Source: Nitrospira defluvii (lineage in GTDB: Bacteria; Nitrospirota; Nitrospiria; Nitrospirales; Nitrospiraceae). Taken from it: DNA of 64,000 nt. Below, one piece after another: positions 54,064-62,459 of the stretch. The stretch covers positions 620,001 through 684,000 of the forward strand of contig FP929003.1 in the NCBI GenBank assembly GCA_000196815.1. The letters run 5' to 3'. The position numbers were made by a program, and so were the translations under genes. Below the pieces are notes generated by a model that was not told the DNA's origin, ran no database searches, and worked only from the letters and a program-made list of their open reading frames with translations. Positions within the stretch are counted from its first letter, which is position 1. The number at the start of each line of letters is the position of its first letter.

Positions 54064-55992
54064 TTAGTTTACCTGGATCTCCTCCGACTGAATGTCTCTT
54101 GGACCTCGATACGTTATTTTGAAACGATTGTCGCCCAATGGTTTTATATTAAACGTGTGATAATTCACCACGTTTCTGGCGGCTTCGTTCATCAATGCGG
54201 GTGCTGCTTGCGACGAAAGCTGTTCCATTGAATTGTCCGTAGTAGTTTCGTAGCCGTATTGGTCTCTCCAAACGGTAACCTTTTTCTCAGGCATCTCAAT
54301 GTGAAAATTGGGATTGTCAAACCCGCCTTTGGCGCGACAGACAAACGCATAGGTCAACGAGACCACGTCTTCAGCCGTCACTTTGCTGATCGTGAACTCC
54401 CCTCGGTCCGGACGAATCCCAGTCAGATCGTTCATCGTCTCAGCCCCAGCTTTGTTCTGGAGATAGGCCTGCGTAAGAAGGCGTTGAACCACTTCTCTCA
54501 CTTGCGCGGACGCGCATACGCGCGCAGCGCGTTGGCGAGTGGTCTTTGCCGCGCTGCTCCACTGCTTGGCTTTCTCCGGGTCTCTCTTTGTTCCTTGACC
54601 CTTCTCGTACATGCGCCCTAACGCGGCTTGCGCCCTTGCATCCTCGTAGGCGGTGGTCGCTGCTAAGTAATACTGCACGGCCTGGGCATAGGCATTCGGG
54701 TCCGTGGCGCCGCGCTGTTCGTAGCGAGATCCAAGGTAATACGGTGCGTCAATACTGCCATGTGCCTCCGCGACCTTGAGCCAATAGACTGAATAAAGTT
54801 TGGATCGAGGAGCCATTTGGGGGTTGGAGAAGAAGAGCGCAACCTGGGCCGTTATCTTGGGAAACGCAGTCAATTTCGTCCCATTCTTGCTCGTGAGCCG
54901 AACATCGTCGCACCCCGCAGCCTCAATTTCCTCCATGCCTTCAATCATTCCTTCCAATCCACTGTCCGCATCGTCTCTAAACAGCGAAATGATGGTGTTT
55001 CTGTAACGGGGATTAGGCCCTTCGCTTGACGCCGCGAGATTTACGACGCCATTTACTCGTGAAATGGCTCCTACCAAGGCAATCTCGGGGGAAGTCTGTG
55101 CATTGCGAGAGACCTTCAAGACCCCCTTTATTAAGTACATCGGGTCATTCTGCTCAGCGCGACTATGGAGAAAGACATCGGTGATCCTCAGGTTAATATT
55201 CACGGTGTTGCCGCAAGCCTGTCCCTCGAGCGTGTCGCCCATGAGTGTCTTGGCAGCCACATCTTTTGTCGTCGTTTGCACAGTAGCGAATTCATCTAGC
55301 GTAGATATCGGCTTCCACCGCGATAAGGTCGGACGGCTCTGATTGGCCGCCCCAAACGACGCGAAACGAGTCGAGGCTAATGGGTGACCTGGGAAACAAA
55401 CGTCTTGTAGCGCCTCCATCTCAGGTTGGCCATCTTCGGTCAGGAGAAATTTCCCGTTGTGCGAGTAAAGGTATGTGCCATACGTCGCTTCCCGGTCTAA
55501 GACCGTATCCACAATTCGTTCCCATGACACACGATATGGATATTTCTCATCGGAATACCAATGGCCGACCACAACACCGCATTTTGTTTGTGGGTCTCCG
55601 ACGAATCCGGGGACATCAGTCACCCAATAGGGGTTTAAGGACGACTTCGGATCCAGGGACTGCATGGTGTCCCTGATTTTATAGATTGTAGTCGTCACAT
55701 CATTCCGGGCGAGAAAAACCACAAGCACAATATCGTTTCGTGAGCCGAGGTCCTTCATCGCTCGCTCCGTGAGTTCTGGAACACTGCTCGCAAGAATCTC
55801 GTTTGGTCGGGAGGGCTGATTAGGCTGAGCAGTCCATGCCCGTAGCATTTCGGCCTTTTGTTCTCCAGTTAGTTGCCGATTTGAGTCTTTATGCAGAAGG
55901 ACAGAGCATCCACCACCGGAAATTACGAGGAGAGCTATGATCCAGAAGGAGAGTAGGGACTCAAGGATACTGTATCTGCTTATATCTTGCAT
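54064..55992 (-). CDS. Large lipoprotein with Sel1-like repeats
   Basis: A 642-residue protein: signal and lipobox-like FWIIALLVISGGGC and a long N-terminal region without known domain. A Sel1/TPR-like part lies around residues 410-490 (APYYLGSRYEQRGATDPNAYAQAVQYYLAATTAYEDARAQAALGRMYEKGQGTKRDPEKAKQWSS in pattern form). A C-terminal unknown domain ends FKITYRGPRDIQSEEIQVN. Sel1 repeats mediate protein contacts. It belongs to the same less GC-rich island as the propeller lipoproteins and may act with them. AAAGGGTGAG precedes the ATG. Confidence 0.7.
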   Translation of the reverse strand: MQDISRYSILESLLSFWIIALLVISGGGCSVLLHKDSNRQLTGEQKAEMLRAWTAQPNQPSRPNEILASSVPELTERAMKDLGSRNDIVLVVFLARNDVTTTIYKIRDTMQSLDPKSSLNPYWVTDVPGFVGDPQTKCGVVVGHWYSDEKYPYRVSWERIVDTVLDREATYGTYLYSHNGKFLLTEDGQPEMEALQDVCFPGHPLASTRFASFGAANQSRPTLSRWKPISTLDEFATVQTTTKDVAAKTLMGDTLEGQACGNTVNINLRITDVFLHSRAEQNDPMYLIKGVLKVSRNAQTSPEIALVGAISRVNGVVNLAASSEGPNPRYRNTIISLFRDDADSGLEGMIEGMEEIEAAGCDDVRLTSKNGTKLTAFPKITAQVALFFSNPQMAPRSKLYSVYWLKVAEAHGSIDAPYYLGSRYEQRGATDPNAYAQAVQYYLAATTAYEDARAQAALGRMYEKGQGTKRDPEKAKQWSSAAKTTRQRAARVCASAQVREVVQRLLTQAYLQNKAGAETMNDLTGIRPDRGEFTISKVTAEDVVSLTYAFVCRAKGGFDNPNFHIEMPEKKVTVWRDQYGYETTTDNSMEQLSSQAAPALMNEAARNVVNYHTFNIKPLGDNRFKITYRGPRDIQSEEIQVN

Positions 55993-56492
55993 GCGCTCAC
56001 CCTTTCATAAGCTCCTGTGTGTGAACACGTGAGGACATCGAGTAACGCTACGACCCCTAATACGTATGCAAAGTGTCGGAGCACATGAGGGGACGCTGGC
56101 CTCCAAATTTATTCCTGTCGCATCCTGTTTAAAGGGCTTAAAGTATTAGGAAGATCCATTCCGTTTTTCCACCTTCGCATGTTTGATAGAAATGTTGCGC
56201 ATGCTTCGCGACGAGAATTTCTTTCGCATAGCCAAACCTTAGCCAAAAAATCACATCATTCGCGGCATACAGTTCATCCGAGAGCCTGATTCGTCATCTC
56301 ATTCACGAGAGCGCCTCGCAGGATTTGTATAAATTACAAACTGTGGCTTAAGTAAGTGGGCGTAGCCTCAGCGTCATGTGGTTTAGTGTCGCCTCTTATA
56401 TCAAATGACATCGATTTGGGGAAGGATTCTGCGTTCCGAATCTCGCTCGGAGCTACCTAATCCTCTTCTGCAGAGGAGGCAGACCGGCTGAA
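55993..56492. other. AT-richer intergenic region, nothing recognised
   Basis: About 500 bases, more AT-rich than the rest of the window. No open frame with a conserved pattern was found. It may hold the promoter of the Sel1-type gene and the lost 5' part of the restriction-enzyme remnant. Confidence 0.4.
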
Positions 56493-57050
56493 ATGACACG
56501 GTCGTTGTGGCGATCTCTGTGGTTCGAAGGTAAATCCTGCAACAGAGCTCTCACGGCATCGACTCCCAATGGTTGTTCAATACCTTTCAGACGAAGAGGA
56601 GCGCACGATCAACTTAAGACCATGGGCTATGAGCCGAGCCGCGTGTATGAGGGCGGCTTTCAGTTTCAGAAACATTACTTCGGAGCCAAGCCTGGTGAGT
56701 TGACGGAAAAGACGGCCGAAGGGCGGATCACAGAAGAGTTTCACTGTGCACAGTTTCTCGATGGTTTGGCTCAAGTCCAGTTCTGGGTCAGGAATCTTCC
56801 ACGCAAGTCCACATCATTCCGGCTCCAGACATCCAAGGATTGGTTCTATCCGGATTTTCTCTGCCAGTTGATGGACGGACGGTCGTTAGCGGTTGAGTAT
56901 AAAGGGAAACATCTCTTTGACGGGGTCGATGCCGAGGAGAAGCGTGCGGTCGGCGAGGTCTGGGCTACTCGAAGCAAGGGGCGCTGCCTGTTCGTGATGC
57001 CGACGGACGGCGATTTTTCAAGAGTCATGAGCGTTCTTGAGCGAGGATGA
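56493..57050 (+). pseudogene. C-terminal remnant of a type III restriction/helicase-like subunit
   Basis: The readable part (about residues 55-185) has VYEGGFQFQKHYFG, WVRNLPRKSTSFRLQTSKDWFYPDFLCQLMDG, AVEYKGKHLFDGVDAEEKRAVGEVWA and GRCLFVMPTDGDF. This is the nuclease-like end of DEAD/type III restriction (Res) proteins, with the PD...E-x-K pattern PDF..VEYKG. The helicase part, which should make up most of a protein of about 900 residues, is absent, and the first 50 codons do not match. No Mod methylase gene is present. Confidence 0.7.
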
Positions 57051-57155
57051 GTCATAACTCGCCTGACGTCGTTGCTCCTGAACCTTATCGCATAGATGAG
57101 TCTGGCACCGTAGATCGTTATTTCAACCGCTAGTACTCTGTAGGGTAGGGTTCTA

Positions 57156-57356
57156 GCAGGATGCGGAAAAAGTCCGCCAGCGGCGTTCTCGCATCGCTCA
57201 GAGGCTCACCGTACGGCACGAGTACGATTCGCCTCTTCGTTCGCTGCGGCCTTGCTGGACGGCCTTTTTGCGCATCCTGCGGGCGATTCTGACGCGAGAC
57301 AGCCCGTGTGCGAAATGCGACGTATGACGCAATCGTCGAGTTTTTCCGCAGCCTGC
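57156..57356 (+). mobile_element. 201-bp non-autonomous TIR element, copy 4
   Basis: Flanked by TA (57154-57155 and 57357-57358). TIRs GCAGGATGCGGAAAAA and GCAGGCTGCGGAAAAA (inverse at the right end). It has the same length as copies 1 and 2; the right third differs in sequence while the left two thirds match. Non-coding. Confidence 0.8.
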
Positions 57357-57453
57357 TAGGCGCCGTCCTCAGGAGGTCGGCAAGTCTGTTGCCTTGGATT
57401 GACGCGAGTCAGCAAGAGGCATAGAGTAAGTCTCACACTGAGGCGTGCGGACC

Positions 57454-57639
57454 GTGGGTATTCAGACTGCCAAACAAAAGATCCTTGAGGCTGTTGAGCG
57501 GTTGCCAGACAATGCGACGCTCGAAGATGCCATTGAACGACTCTGCTTTCTCGCGAAGGTGGAGGAAGGGCTCCGTCAATCTCATGCCGGCGGCGAGATG
57601 ATCCCCCACCAGGATGCCGTTCGCCAACTGCTCGGATGA
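57454..57639 (+). CDS. Antitoxin-like small protein of a ParE-type pair
   Basis: A 61-residue acidic/helical protein (ILEAVERLPDNATLEDAIERLCFLAKVEEGLRQ, MIPHQDAVRQLLG). This pattern is common in antitoxins preceding RelE/ParE toxins. GTG 57454 has a GAGG site 10 nt before; GTG 57445 is an alternative. The stop overlaps the toxin start (ATGA). Confidence 0.75.
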   Translation: MGIQTAKQKILEAVERLPDNATLEDAIERLCFLAKVEEGLRQSHAGGEMIPHQDAVRQLLG

Positions 57640-57923
57640 CCCTCCTTTGGACACGTCGGGCCATCGCTGACGTTCAGGCGATCAAACAATTCATTGCTAA
57701 AGATTCACCGCATGCCGCTCAATTGGTGACGCAACGACTCGTGGCTGTGGTGGACCGCTTGATCTTGTTTCCTCAGTCGGGGAGGATTGTGCCTGAACTT
57801 GCCGATCCACAGATCCGTGAAGTCGTTCAAGGCTCGTATCGCATTGTCTATCGTTTGATCGAGAAGCAAGTGCATGTTTTGACTGTGCACCATGCGGCTC
57901 GCCTGTTTCCTATTGGGCAATAG
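57636..57923 (+). CDS. ParE/RelE-family toxin
   Basis: A 95-residue protein with the ParE pattern: WTRRAIADVQAIKQFIAKDSPHAAQLVTQRL, LILFPQSGRIVPELADPQIREVVQGSYRIVYRL and VHVLTVHHAARLFP. ParE toxins poison gyrase; RelE relatives cut mRNA. The ...QGSYRIVYRL... type is closer to ParE. Translationally coupled to its antitoxin. Confidence 0.85.
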   Translation: MTLLWTRRAIADVQAIKQFIAKDSPHAAQLVTQRLVAVVDRLILFPQSGRIVPELADPQIREVVQGSYRIVYRLIEKQVHVLTVHHAARLFPIGQ

Positions 57924-58025
57924 GCCGCATTCACCATAATCTACCACCTGATCCGACCGGTTTCTCGGTCTCTCCCCAAGGAAGTCGCCTGGCATTCTTC
58001 TCGTCATTTCTTCCGCCGGGAGGGT

Positions 58026-58110
58026 GGCCTGGTGGTCCCCCCAACTGCGCGCGTCCAACGAGGGCCTTCCGAGGCCGCGCGTTGCGCGAGCATGGGACGA
58101 CCACCAGGCC
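58026..58110. repeat. Type-2 palindromic repeat, copy 2
   Basis: Outer arms GGCCTGGTGGTC / GACCACCAGGCC surround the core GCGCGTCCAACGAGGGCC..GGCCGCGCGTTGCGCGAGC. The core is the inverse of the 42058 copy, whereas the outer arms are different but equally self-complementary. Confidence 0.65.
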
Positions 58111-58169
58111 GGCCCTCCTTGCCTTCCCTCCTTGTTTTTTCTTGGACCCCTTCGCTATACTCCCGCGCT

Positions 58170-58457
58170 ATGAGTATTCGTAAAGCTGCCGGTGAGTGGG
58201 AGCCCATGCTGCTGGGGATCGAGCCTCGGAACTGCAAGGTGTGCCAGCAGGGTCTCTACCGTGATAAGACAATGTTGCGCGGCGGCTGGTCGCGTTGCGC
58301 GGTGTGCGACGAGTTTGTGCACTATAGTTGTCTGGCCAGCGGGAGGATCAGCTTCCTCAAGGCGCGTCCGCGCATCTGCAAAACCTGCCGGACCGCCGAG
58401 GAACGGGCGAAGCAAGCCGCTCCGCCCTCCAGCCAACCCGCACCAGTCGGGTCATGA
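58170..58457 (+). CDS. Small PHD-like (C4HC3) zinc-finger protein
   Basis: A 95-residue protein with Cys22, Cys25, Cys43, Cys46, His51, Cys54, Cys70 and Cys73: C-x2-C-x17-C-x2-C-x4-H-x2-C-x15-C-x2-C. This spacing meets the PHD-finger consensus of eukaryotic chromatin proteins. A plain double zinc ribbon is the alternative. The C-terminus is Pro/Ala-rich. A TATACT -10 lies at 58155-58160, about 10 bp before the ATG, so the mRNA may be almost leaderless. It overlaps the next gene by ATGA. Confidence 0.7.
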   Translation: MSIRKAAGEWEPMLLGIEPRNCKVCQQGLYRDKTMLRGGWSRCAVCDEFVHYSCLASGRISFLKARPRICKTCRTAEERAKQAAPPSSQPAPVGS

Positions 58458-58789
58458 CCCTCTTACTCGATCCGCAGCAACGATCCGCCAAGCCTGCGTG
58501 GCACGTCTACTTTTCCCACACCCTTCGGTATGTGCTTGCGCCGCTGCTGTTTCTCTCCAGCGGCTTCTTTACGGCCAATTTCATCGTGAGCGGGCACTAC
58601 ACCTGGCCTCGCACGAGTCGGGTCTTCGTGCTGACCCTCACGCTCCTGATTCTTGCCTACGAGTTCATTTATAAAGATCACACTGTCCGATCGACTTCGC
58701 CGGAGCGAGCCTTCAACGCCGTGCTCTATTCCTGTATGATCCCCTATGCCCTCGGAGTGCTCATGATGCTGGGGTTGGCGAAACTGTGA
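58454..58789 (+). CDS. Small three-helix membrane protein
   Basis: A 111-residue protein with three hydrophobic helices (YVLAPLLFLSSGFFTANFIV, VFVLTLTLLILAYEFIY, AVLYSCMIPYALGVLMMLG). No family recognised. It is coupled to the zinc-finger protein by ATGA. A palindromic repeat starts directly after its TGA stop. Confidence 0.65.
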   Translation: MTLLLDPQQRSAKPAWHVYFSHTLRYVLAPLLFLSSGFFTANFIVSGHYTWPRTSRVFVLTLTLLILAYEFIYKDHTVRSTSPERAFNAVLYSCMIPYALGVLMMLGLAKL

Positions 58790-58884
58790 CAGGATGTTGA
58801 AAAAGACCGCCGGCTTTGTTCTCGCATCGCGGAAAGGTAAAACGGTAGAAAACCGTATCTCGTCTCTCGTGAAGCGTATCTCGT
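58790..58884. repeat. Partial palindromic repeat plus CGTATCTCGT repeats
   Basis: CAGGATGTTGAAAAAGACCG..GTTCTCGCATCGCGG (58790-58831) is the left end of the palindromic family, without its right end. It is followed by CCGTATCTCGTCTCTCGTGA and AGCGTATCTCGT (58853-58884), a second short-repeat family also at 27198 and 59401. Confidence 0.6.
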
Positions 58885-59003
58885 TTGGGATCGGAGCTGA
58901 CAGCTGATGGTCTCTGAACGAACGACGATTGGTAGGTCTCGCAAATAACCTTCGTCGATTGAGCTATACGCCATACGCTCTTTTGGTCCTTCCCTAGGTG
59001 GTT

Positions 59004-59378
59004 ATGGGACAGCGATTTCAAAGCGGCGCCTTCGTACAACAGTGTTTCGCCGTCCATCCACTCTGCCTGTCGCTCAAGCGAATCGACGAGGAGGGGCGGC
59101 TGATCGTTGCCTGCACGTCCTGCCGCATGATGCATCACATGGCACCGGACCAGGTGGTGGCGAGGGTGGCGGCGGTGCCGGTCGACGGCGATATGTCGGG
59201 TGTCAAGGCGCTCCCGACGGCGAAGGAACTGTTGGAGGCCTGCCTTCGGGCGCATCCCGTGTCCGTTACCATTCGCGAACTCGATGTGATCAGGGACAGC
59301 GTCGGCCTGCGTTGCGCTGACTGTCGCCGGATATTCGATTTGCAGGTGTCGGTGTTCGAATCCCACCAGAAGTCCTAG
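59004..59378 (+). CDS. Duplicated Cys-rich small protein of unknown function
   Basis: A 124-residue protein built of two similar halves: CFAVHPLCLSLKRIDEEGRL..CTSCRMMHH and CLRAHPVSVTIRELDVIRDS..CADCRRIFD. Each half has a CxxC pair after a beta stretch, suggesting one zinc or metal site per half. The family is not recognised. ATG 59004 lies close behind an AGGTGG site, so GTG 58998 is an alternative start. Confidence 0.65.
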   Translation: MGQRFQSGAFVQQCFAVHPLCLSLKRIDEEGRLIVACTSCRMMHHMAPDQVVARVAAVPVDGDMSGVKALPTAKELLEACLRAHPVSVTIRELDVIRDSVGLRCADCRRIFDLQVSVFESHQKS

Positions 59379-59400
59379 TGGGCCTGTGAAGTGTCGTCCG

Positions 59401-59416
59401 TGAAGCGTATCTCGTC
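59401..59416. repeat. TGAAGCGTATCTCGT short repeat
   Basis: Repeats the 15-mer found at 58870-58884. It is part of the CGTATCTCGT family in this end of the window. Confidence 0.45.
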
Positions 59417-59463
59417 CGAGGCAAAGAGCCGATGTCGACGAGCGGATGGCTGATAGATTCTGC

Positions 59464-60093
59464 ATGTCCATTCCCTCACATGACGGGTTTCTGACGTTGG
59501 AAGAACTCCGGCTGGTGGGAGATCGGGATCTCTTTCGTGCCAAGGAGCGTATCATCCTCAAGGTGCGCGATCTGCTCACTGAACTCCAGGCCGGGTTGCA
59601 GGAAGACCTGAGCCGGACCGCGCTGCTGGTGCCGCCCGGATTCGATCCTTCCAAAATGCAGGTTGTGAAGGGCGAGCGGCTTGAAGACTGCCCCTACCAG
59701 TATCTGGATTACCCGAAACATTTCCTCGGGGACGACAAGTTCACCTTTCGCTCGCTCTGCTGGTGGGGACACCATCTCGTCTTCGCCATGATTGTAGAAG
59801 GGGGGCAGGTCAAACAGTGCAAGAAGAACTTCTTCGATCGATTCCACCAGCTGGCCGGTCAGGGGTTGGAGCTGTCTCTCGCGCCGACGTTTTGGGAATG
59901 GAAGCGGGGCGAAGGGTACACCCTGCCGATCACCCACGACCGCAAGGCTCAATTGGCGGCCGTCTTGTCCGGTCGAGCCTGGTTCAAGATTGCCCGGTTC
60001 GTGCCGCTGGATCAGCCGGCTATGTCCGAAGGCCGGCTCCCGGAGGTGGGCCGTGACACCTTCCGGAGCCTCCTGCCGCTCCTGACGCCTTGA
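59464..60093 (+). CDS. Conserved-looking hypothetical protein
   Basis: A 209-residue soluble protein (LTLEELRLVGDRDLFRAKERIILKVRDLL.., FRSLCWWGHHLVFAMIVEGGQVKQCKKNFFDRFHQLA.., LSLAPTFWEWKRGEGYTLPI). It has many aromatic and charged residues and no signal peptide. I do not recognise the family. ATG 59446 would add six residues. Confidence 0.65.
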   Translation: MSIPSHDGFLTLEELRLVGDRDLFRAKERIILKVRDLLTELQAGLQEDLSRTALLVPPGFDPSKMQVVKGERLEDCPYQYLDYPKHFLGDDKFTFRSLCWWGHHLVFAMIVEGGQVKQCKKNFFDRFHQLAGQGLELSLAPTFWEWKRGEGYTLPITHDRKAQLAAVLSGRAWFKIARFVPLDQPAMSEGRLPEVGRDTFRSLLPLLTP

Positions 60094-60261
60094 TCGGCCC
60101 TGCATTCGACTCTTTCCTGCGGCGGGTTTTCTCCGCCATCGGCATTCAGCGAGCAGCGCCGACGTGTTTCTTTCAGGCCTCCTTCCCGTTTGTCATCCGG
60201 CTGCGAGTTGGGTAGACTGTGCGCGTCTTTGGGAAGGTCACTTACTGACAGGGAGGCATGT

Positions 60262-60912
60262 GTGATTGCACAGGGATGTCGCATTGTAGGTCAGTGTTGT
60301 GTCGCACTGGGTTTGGCAGTGCTCTTGGGCTGTGCCGGAACCGGAGAAATGGTTGCGCTGAATCTTCAGACGCAACAGCCGTTCGCGCAGAGCAGCCAGA
60401 CTGAGCCGTTGAAGATTGTGATCGAACCGTTTGAAGATTTGCGCACCGACCGGTCGAAGATCGGGCAACGCACCCATTTGGGCGGCGGGGTGACGAATTT
60501 CAATGTCAGCGGAGGCGCGCCGGGAGTGACCATTGCCGAAGCGCTGGCCGAAACGCTGCGCGTGCGGGGATGGAACCGCCGTGGATGGGATGCACGGGTC
60601 GTGCAGGCGGGCGTCGGAGTGTCAGGCGCGGATATCGTGATCGGGGGAGAAATTCGGGACTTCTCGACGAACGCGAAAAGCCGGGTGTTCAATACCAAAT
60701 TGACCGGCGAGAGCCGGCTGGTCATCAAGGCGAGGAATCTCGCGGACGACAGCAGCACCGTGCGCAATATTCAGGGCGAACAGACCAAGCTGGTGTTCTG
60801 GTTCACCAGCGAAGATGTGGAAACGCTCATGTCCGGCCTCCTGCAAGACGGGATTGAGCGGTTTATCACCGATACCAAGATCGAGGGCCGCACGCTGAAG
60901 TCAGCCAAGTGA
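60262..60912 (+). CDS. Lipoprotein, possible LPS/flagellar-type assembly lipoprotein
   Basis: A 216-residue lipoprotein: signal (GQCCVALGLAVLLGC, lipobox LLGC), then KIVIEPFEDLRTDRSKIGQRTH, a GVTIAEALAETLRVRGW segment and GADIVIGGEIRDFSTN, ending LLQDGIERFITDTKIEGRT. The IEPFED...RTxLG and IGGxIxxF patterns resemble lipoproteins of the YajG/CsgG-like broad group. GTG 60262 is chosen because GGGAGG lies 5 nt before. Confidence 0.7.
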   Translation: MIAQGCRIVGQCCVALGLAVLLGCAGTGEMVALNLQTQQPFAQSSQTEPLKIVIEPFEDLRTDRSKIGQRTHLGGGVTNFNVSGGAPGVTIAEALAETLRVRGWNRRGWDARVVQAGVGVSGADIVIGGEIRDFSTNAKSRVFNTKLTGESRLVIKARNLADDSSTVRNIQGEQTKLVFWFTSEDVETLMSGLLQDGIERFITDTKIEGRTLKSAK

Positions 60913-60957
60913 CGCGGTGCGGGTTCGTCCGTCGCGTGCAGAGTGCGGAGGATCGTT

Positions 60958-62019
60958 GTGCGTGAACGGCGGTGGGAGACCTCGGGCCGGTTGACGTTTC
61001 GCGAGGTGCTGGCGGTCGGTGAGCGGCTGGCGGCCCTGGGCCTGAAGCCCGCGCATCCCGCCAGGGATGTGATCTGCTACGTGGAGGATTGGGCCGTCGA
61101 TTCTCCCGACGCGTTTGACCTACTCGACCACTGGGCGACGGAAGACGTCACGCTCCTGCATATCCGCGAGGCCTGGCAAGGCGATTTCTTTCTGCTCGCC
61201 GGCGGTTACCACACGGTCTATCAGCGGTTTCAGGATGTCGGGACCTATTGCTCCATCAGCCATCCCTGGCGCACGAAACCCGGGCTGCGGTTTCATCACC
61301 CCACGTGTATGTTCTGGCTTGGCTTCCGGCATAACCATGGCTTTATCCGCGTGCGCCTGCATACCCAAGAGGTGGTGACGCCCGGGGAAACGCGTGAGGA
61401 CGTGCGGCGGGTGGATTGGATCGATGAACGGCGGGCGATCTTTCTCGACGCCATCGGGACCTTGGATTTGCCGGTGGAAACCTCGGTGGAGAAGGGCGAC
61501 CTGGTGTTGAGGCCGGCCGATCCGGCGACGCCGTTTTTCTGTTCCTGGCCGGATGCCTTCGGCCCCTGTCAGTTCGAATACAACTCCCTGGATGCCTACG
61601 AGTTTCTCGTGCCGGCGAGCCGGTTGGCGGCCACCTTCGCGCCGCAGCCGGCCGGTGTGCGTGCTTACCTGACGGGCTTTTCGGAGCCGGCGTTGGAGGC
61701 GTTTGCCGCGGTGCAACCCGGCGCCCGTTCGGTGTACCGATGTTCCGTGCATTGCGCGTTGGGCGAATTGCCGGAAGTGCTCGCCACGATCGAGCCGCAG
61801 GGACGCTTGTATAGCACGCTCTGTGAATTCCAGACCCAGGAGTTGATGCCGGAGGGCAGCGACGCCTCAGCCATCATTGGAATCGTCGGCACCGCGGGAG
61901 GCTTTCAACTGGAGGCCCGCTTGAATCGGGCGCCCTTGCCCGAAGAACATATGGCTGCGTGGCTGGAACGTCTGCTGGGATATGATGTGACGTATGCGCC
62001 GCTCCCGCCTTTCGTCTGA
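60958..62019 (+). CDS. Hypothetical protein, soluble
   Basis: A 353-residue protein without signal peptide or recognised domain. It is rich in aromatic residues (YHTVYQRFQDVGTYCSISHPW, HHPTCMFWLGFRHNHGFIRV). The C-terminal half has several Cys (SVYRCSVHCALGELPEVL). GTG 60958 is preferred, with GGAGG 6 nt upstream. It follows the lipoprotein by 45 bp and may share its transcript. A palindromic repeat begins right after the TGA stop. Confidence 0.65.
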   Translation: MRERRWETSGRLTFREVLAVGERLAALGLKPAHPARDVICYVEDWAVDSPDAFDLLDHWATEDVTLLHIREAWQGDFFLLAGGYHTVYQRFQDVGTYCSISHPWRTKPGLRFHHPTCMFWLGFRHNHGFIRVRLHTQEVVTPGETREDVRRVDWIDERRAIFLDAIGTLDLPVETSVEKGDLVLRPADPATPFFCSWPDAFGPCQFEYNSLDAYEFLVPASRLAATFAPQPAGVRAYLTGFSEPALEAFAAVQPGARSVYRCSVHCALGELPEVLATIEPQGRLYSTLCEFQTQELMPEGSDASAIIGIVGTAGGFQLEARLNRAPLPEEHMAAWLERLLGYDVTYAPLPPFV

Positions 62020-62147
62020 CAGGATGCTGAAAACGGCCTCCAGCGGCGTTCTCGCTTCGTTCGAGGCCTCGACGTACTAGGGCAACGTACGCCTCGCCCT
62101 CGCACTCACTGCGGCCTTGCCGGATAGCCGTTGTGAGCATCCTGTTT
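62020..62147. repeat. Short palindromic repeat abutting a stop codon
   Basis: CAGGATGCTGAAAACGG at the left and CCGTTGTGAGCATCCTG at the right are near-perfect inverted ends. The interior shares CCAGCGGCGTTCTCGCTTCG, a GTACTAGGGCAACGTAC hairpin and CTGCGGCCTTGCCGGA with the 201-bp family. It starts at the base after TGA (62017-62019). Confidence 0.72.
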
Positions 62148-62164
62148 TGTTGCTGATCACACAA

Positions 62165-62272
62165 CATGGCCCCCGGCTTCGTTCTCAGGTCGAAAGAATC
62201 CTCGACGTACCGCAGAGGGTACGACTCCGGTTCTTTCTCCCCCGCGGTCTTGCCCGGGCAAGGCGCGTCTCG
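62165..62272. repeat. Second palindromic repeat, degenerate
   Basis: It contains CCCGGCTTCGTTCTCAGGTC, the GTACCGCAGAGGGTAC hairpin and TCTTTCTCCCCCGCGGTCTTGC, an arrangement matching the preceding repeat and the copy at 40771, but with eroded ends. Confidence 0.55.
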
Positions 62273-62459
62273 GCTCGCCGGGGTTGGGGGGGGGCAGAAG
62301 GTCGCCAGGTTGAGCTGCCGGGTGAAATCTGAATGCCAGGAAACTCTGTTGTCCTGCGACATGGAGTTTGTCTTCAATGGCACCAGCACGGCCGTCCAAT
62401 TCCGCAGCCTGATTCCTCTCTTCGTTTGACAATCTGCTGCGTCTCCTGAAATCTAGCGC

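Noticed and set aside
58026-58169. Coding start of the zinc-finger protein upstream of 58170
   Set aside because: The upstream open frame crosses a palindromic repeat and a TATACT promoter box; ATG 58170 gives the natural start.
59345-59365. tRNA-like T-loop (GTTCGAATCCCACC)
   Set aside because: No acceptor, D or anticodon arms fit around it, and the stretch lies inside a coherent reading frame (VSVFESHQKS).
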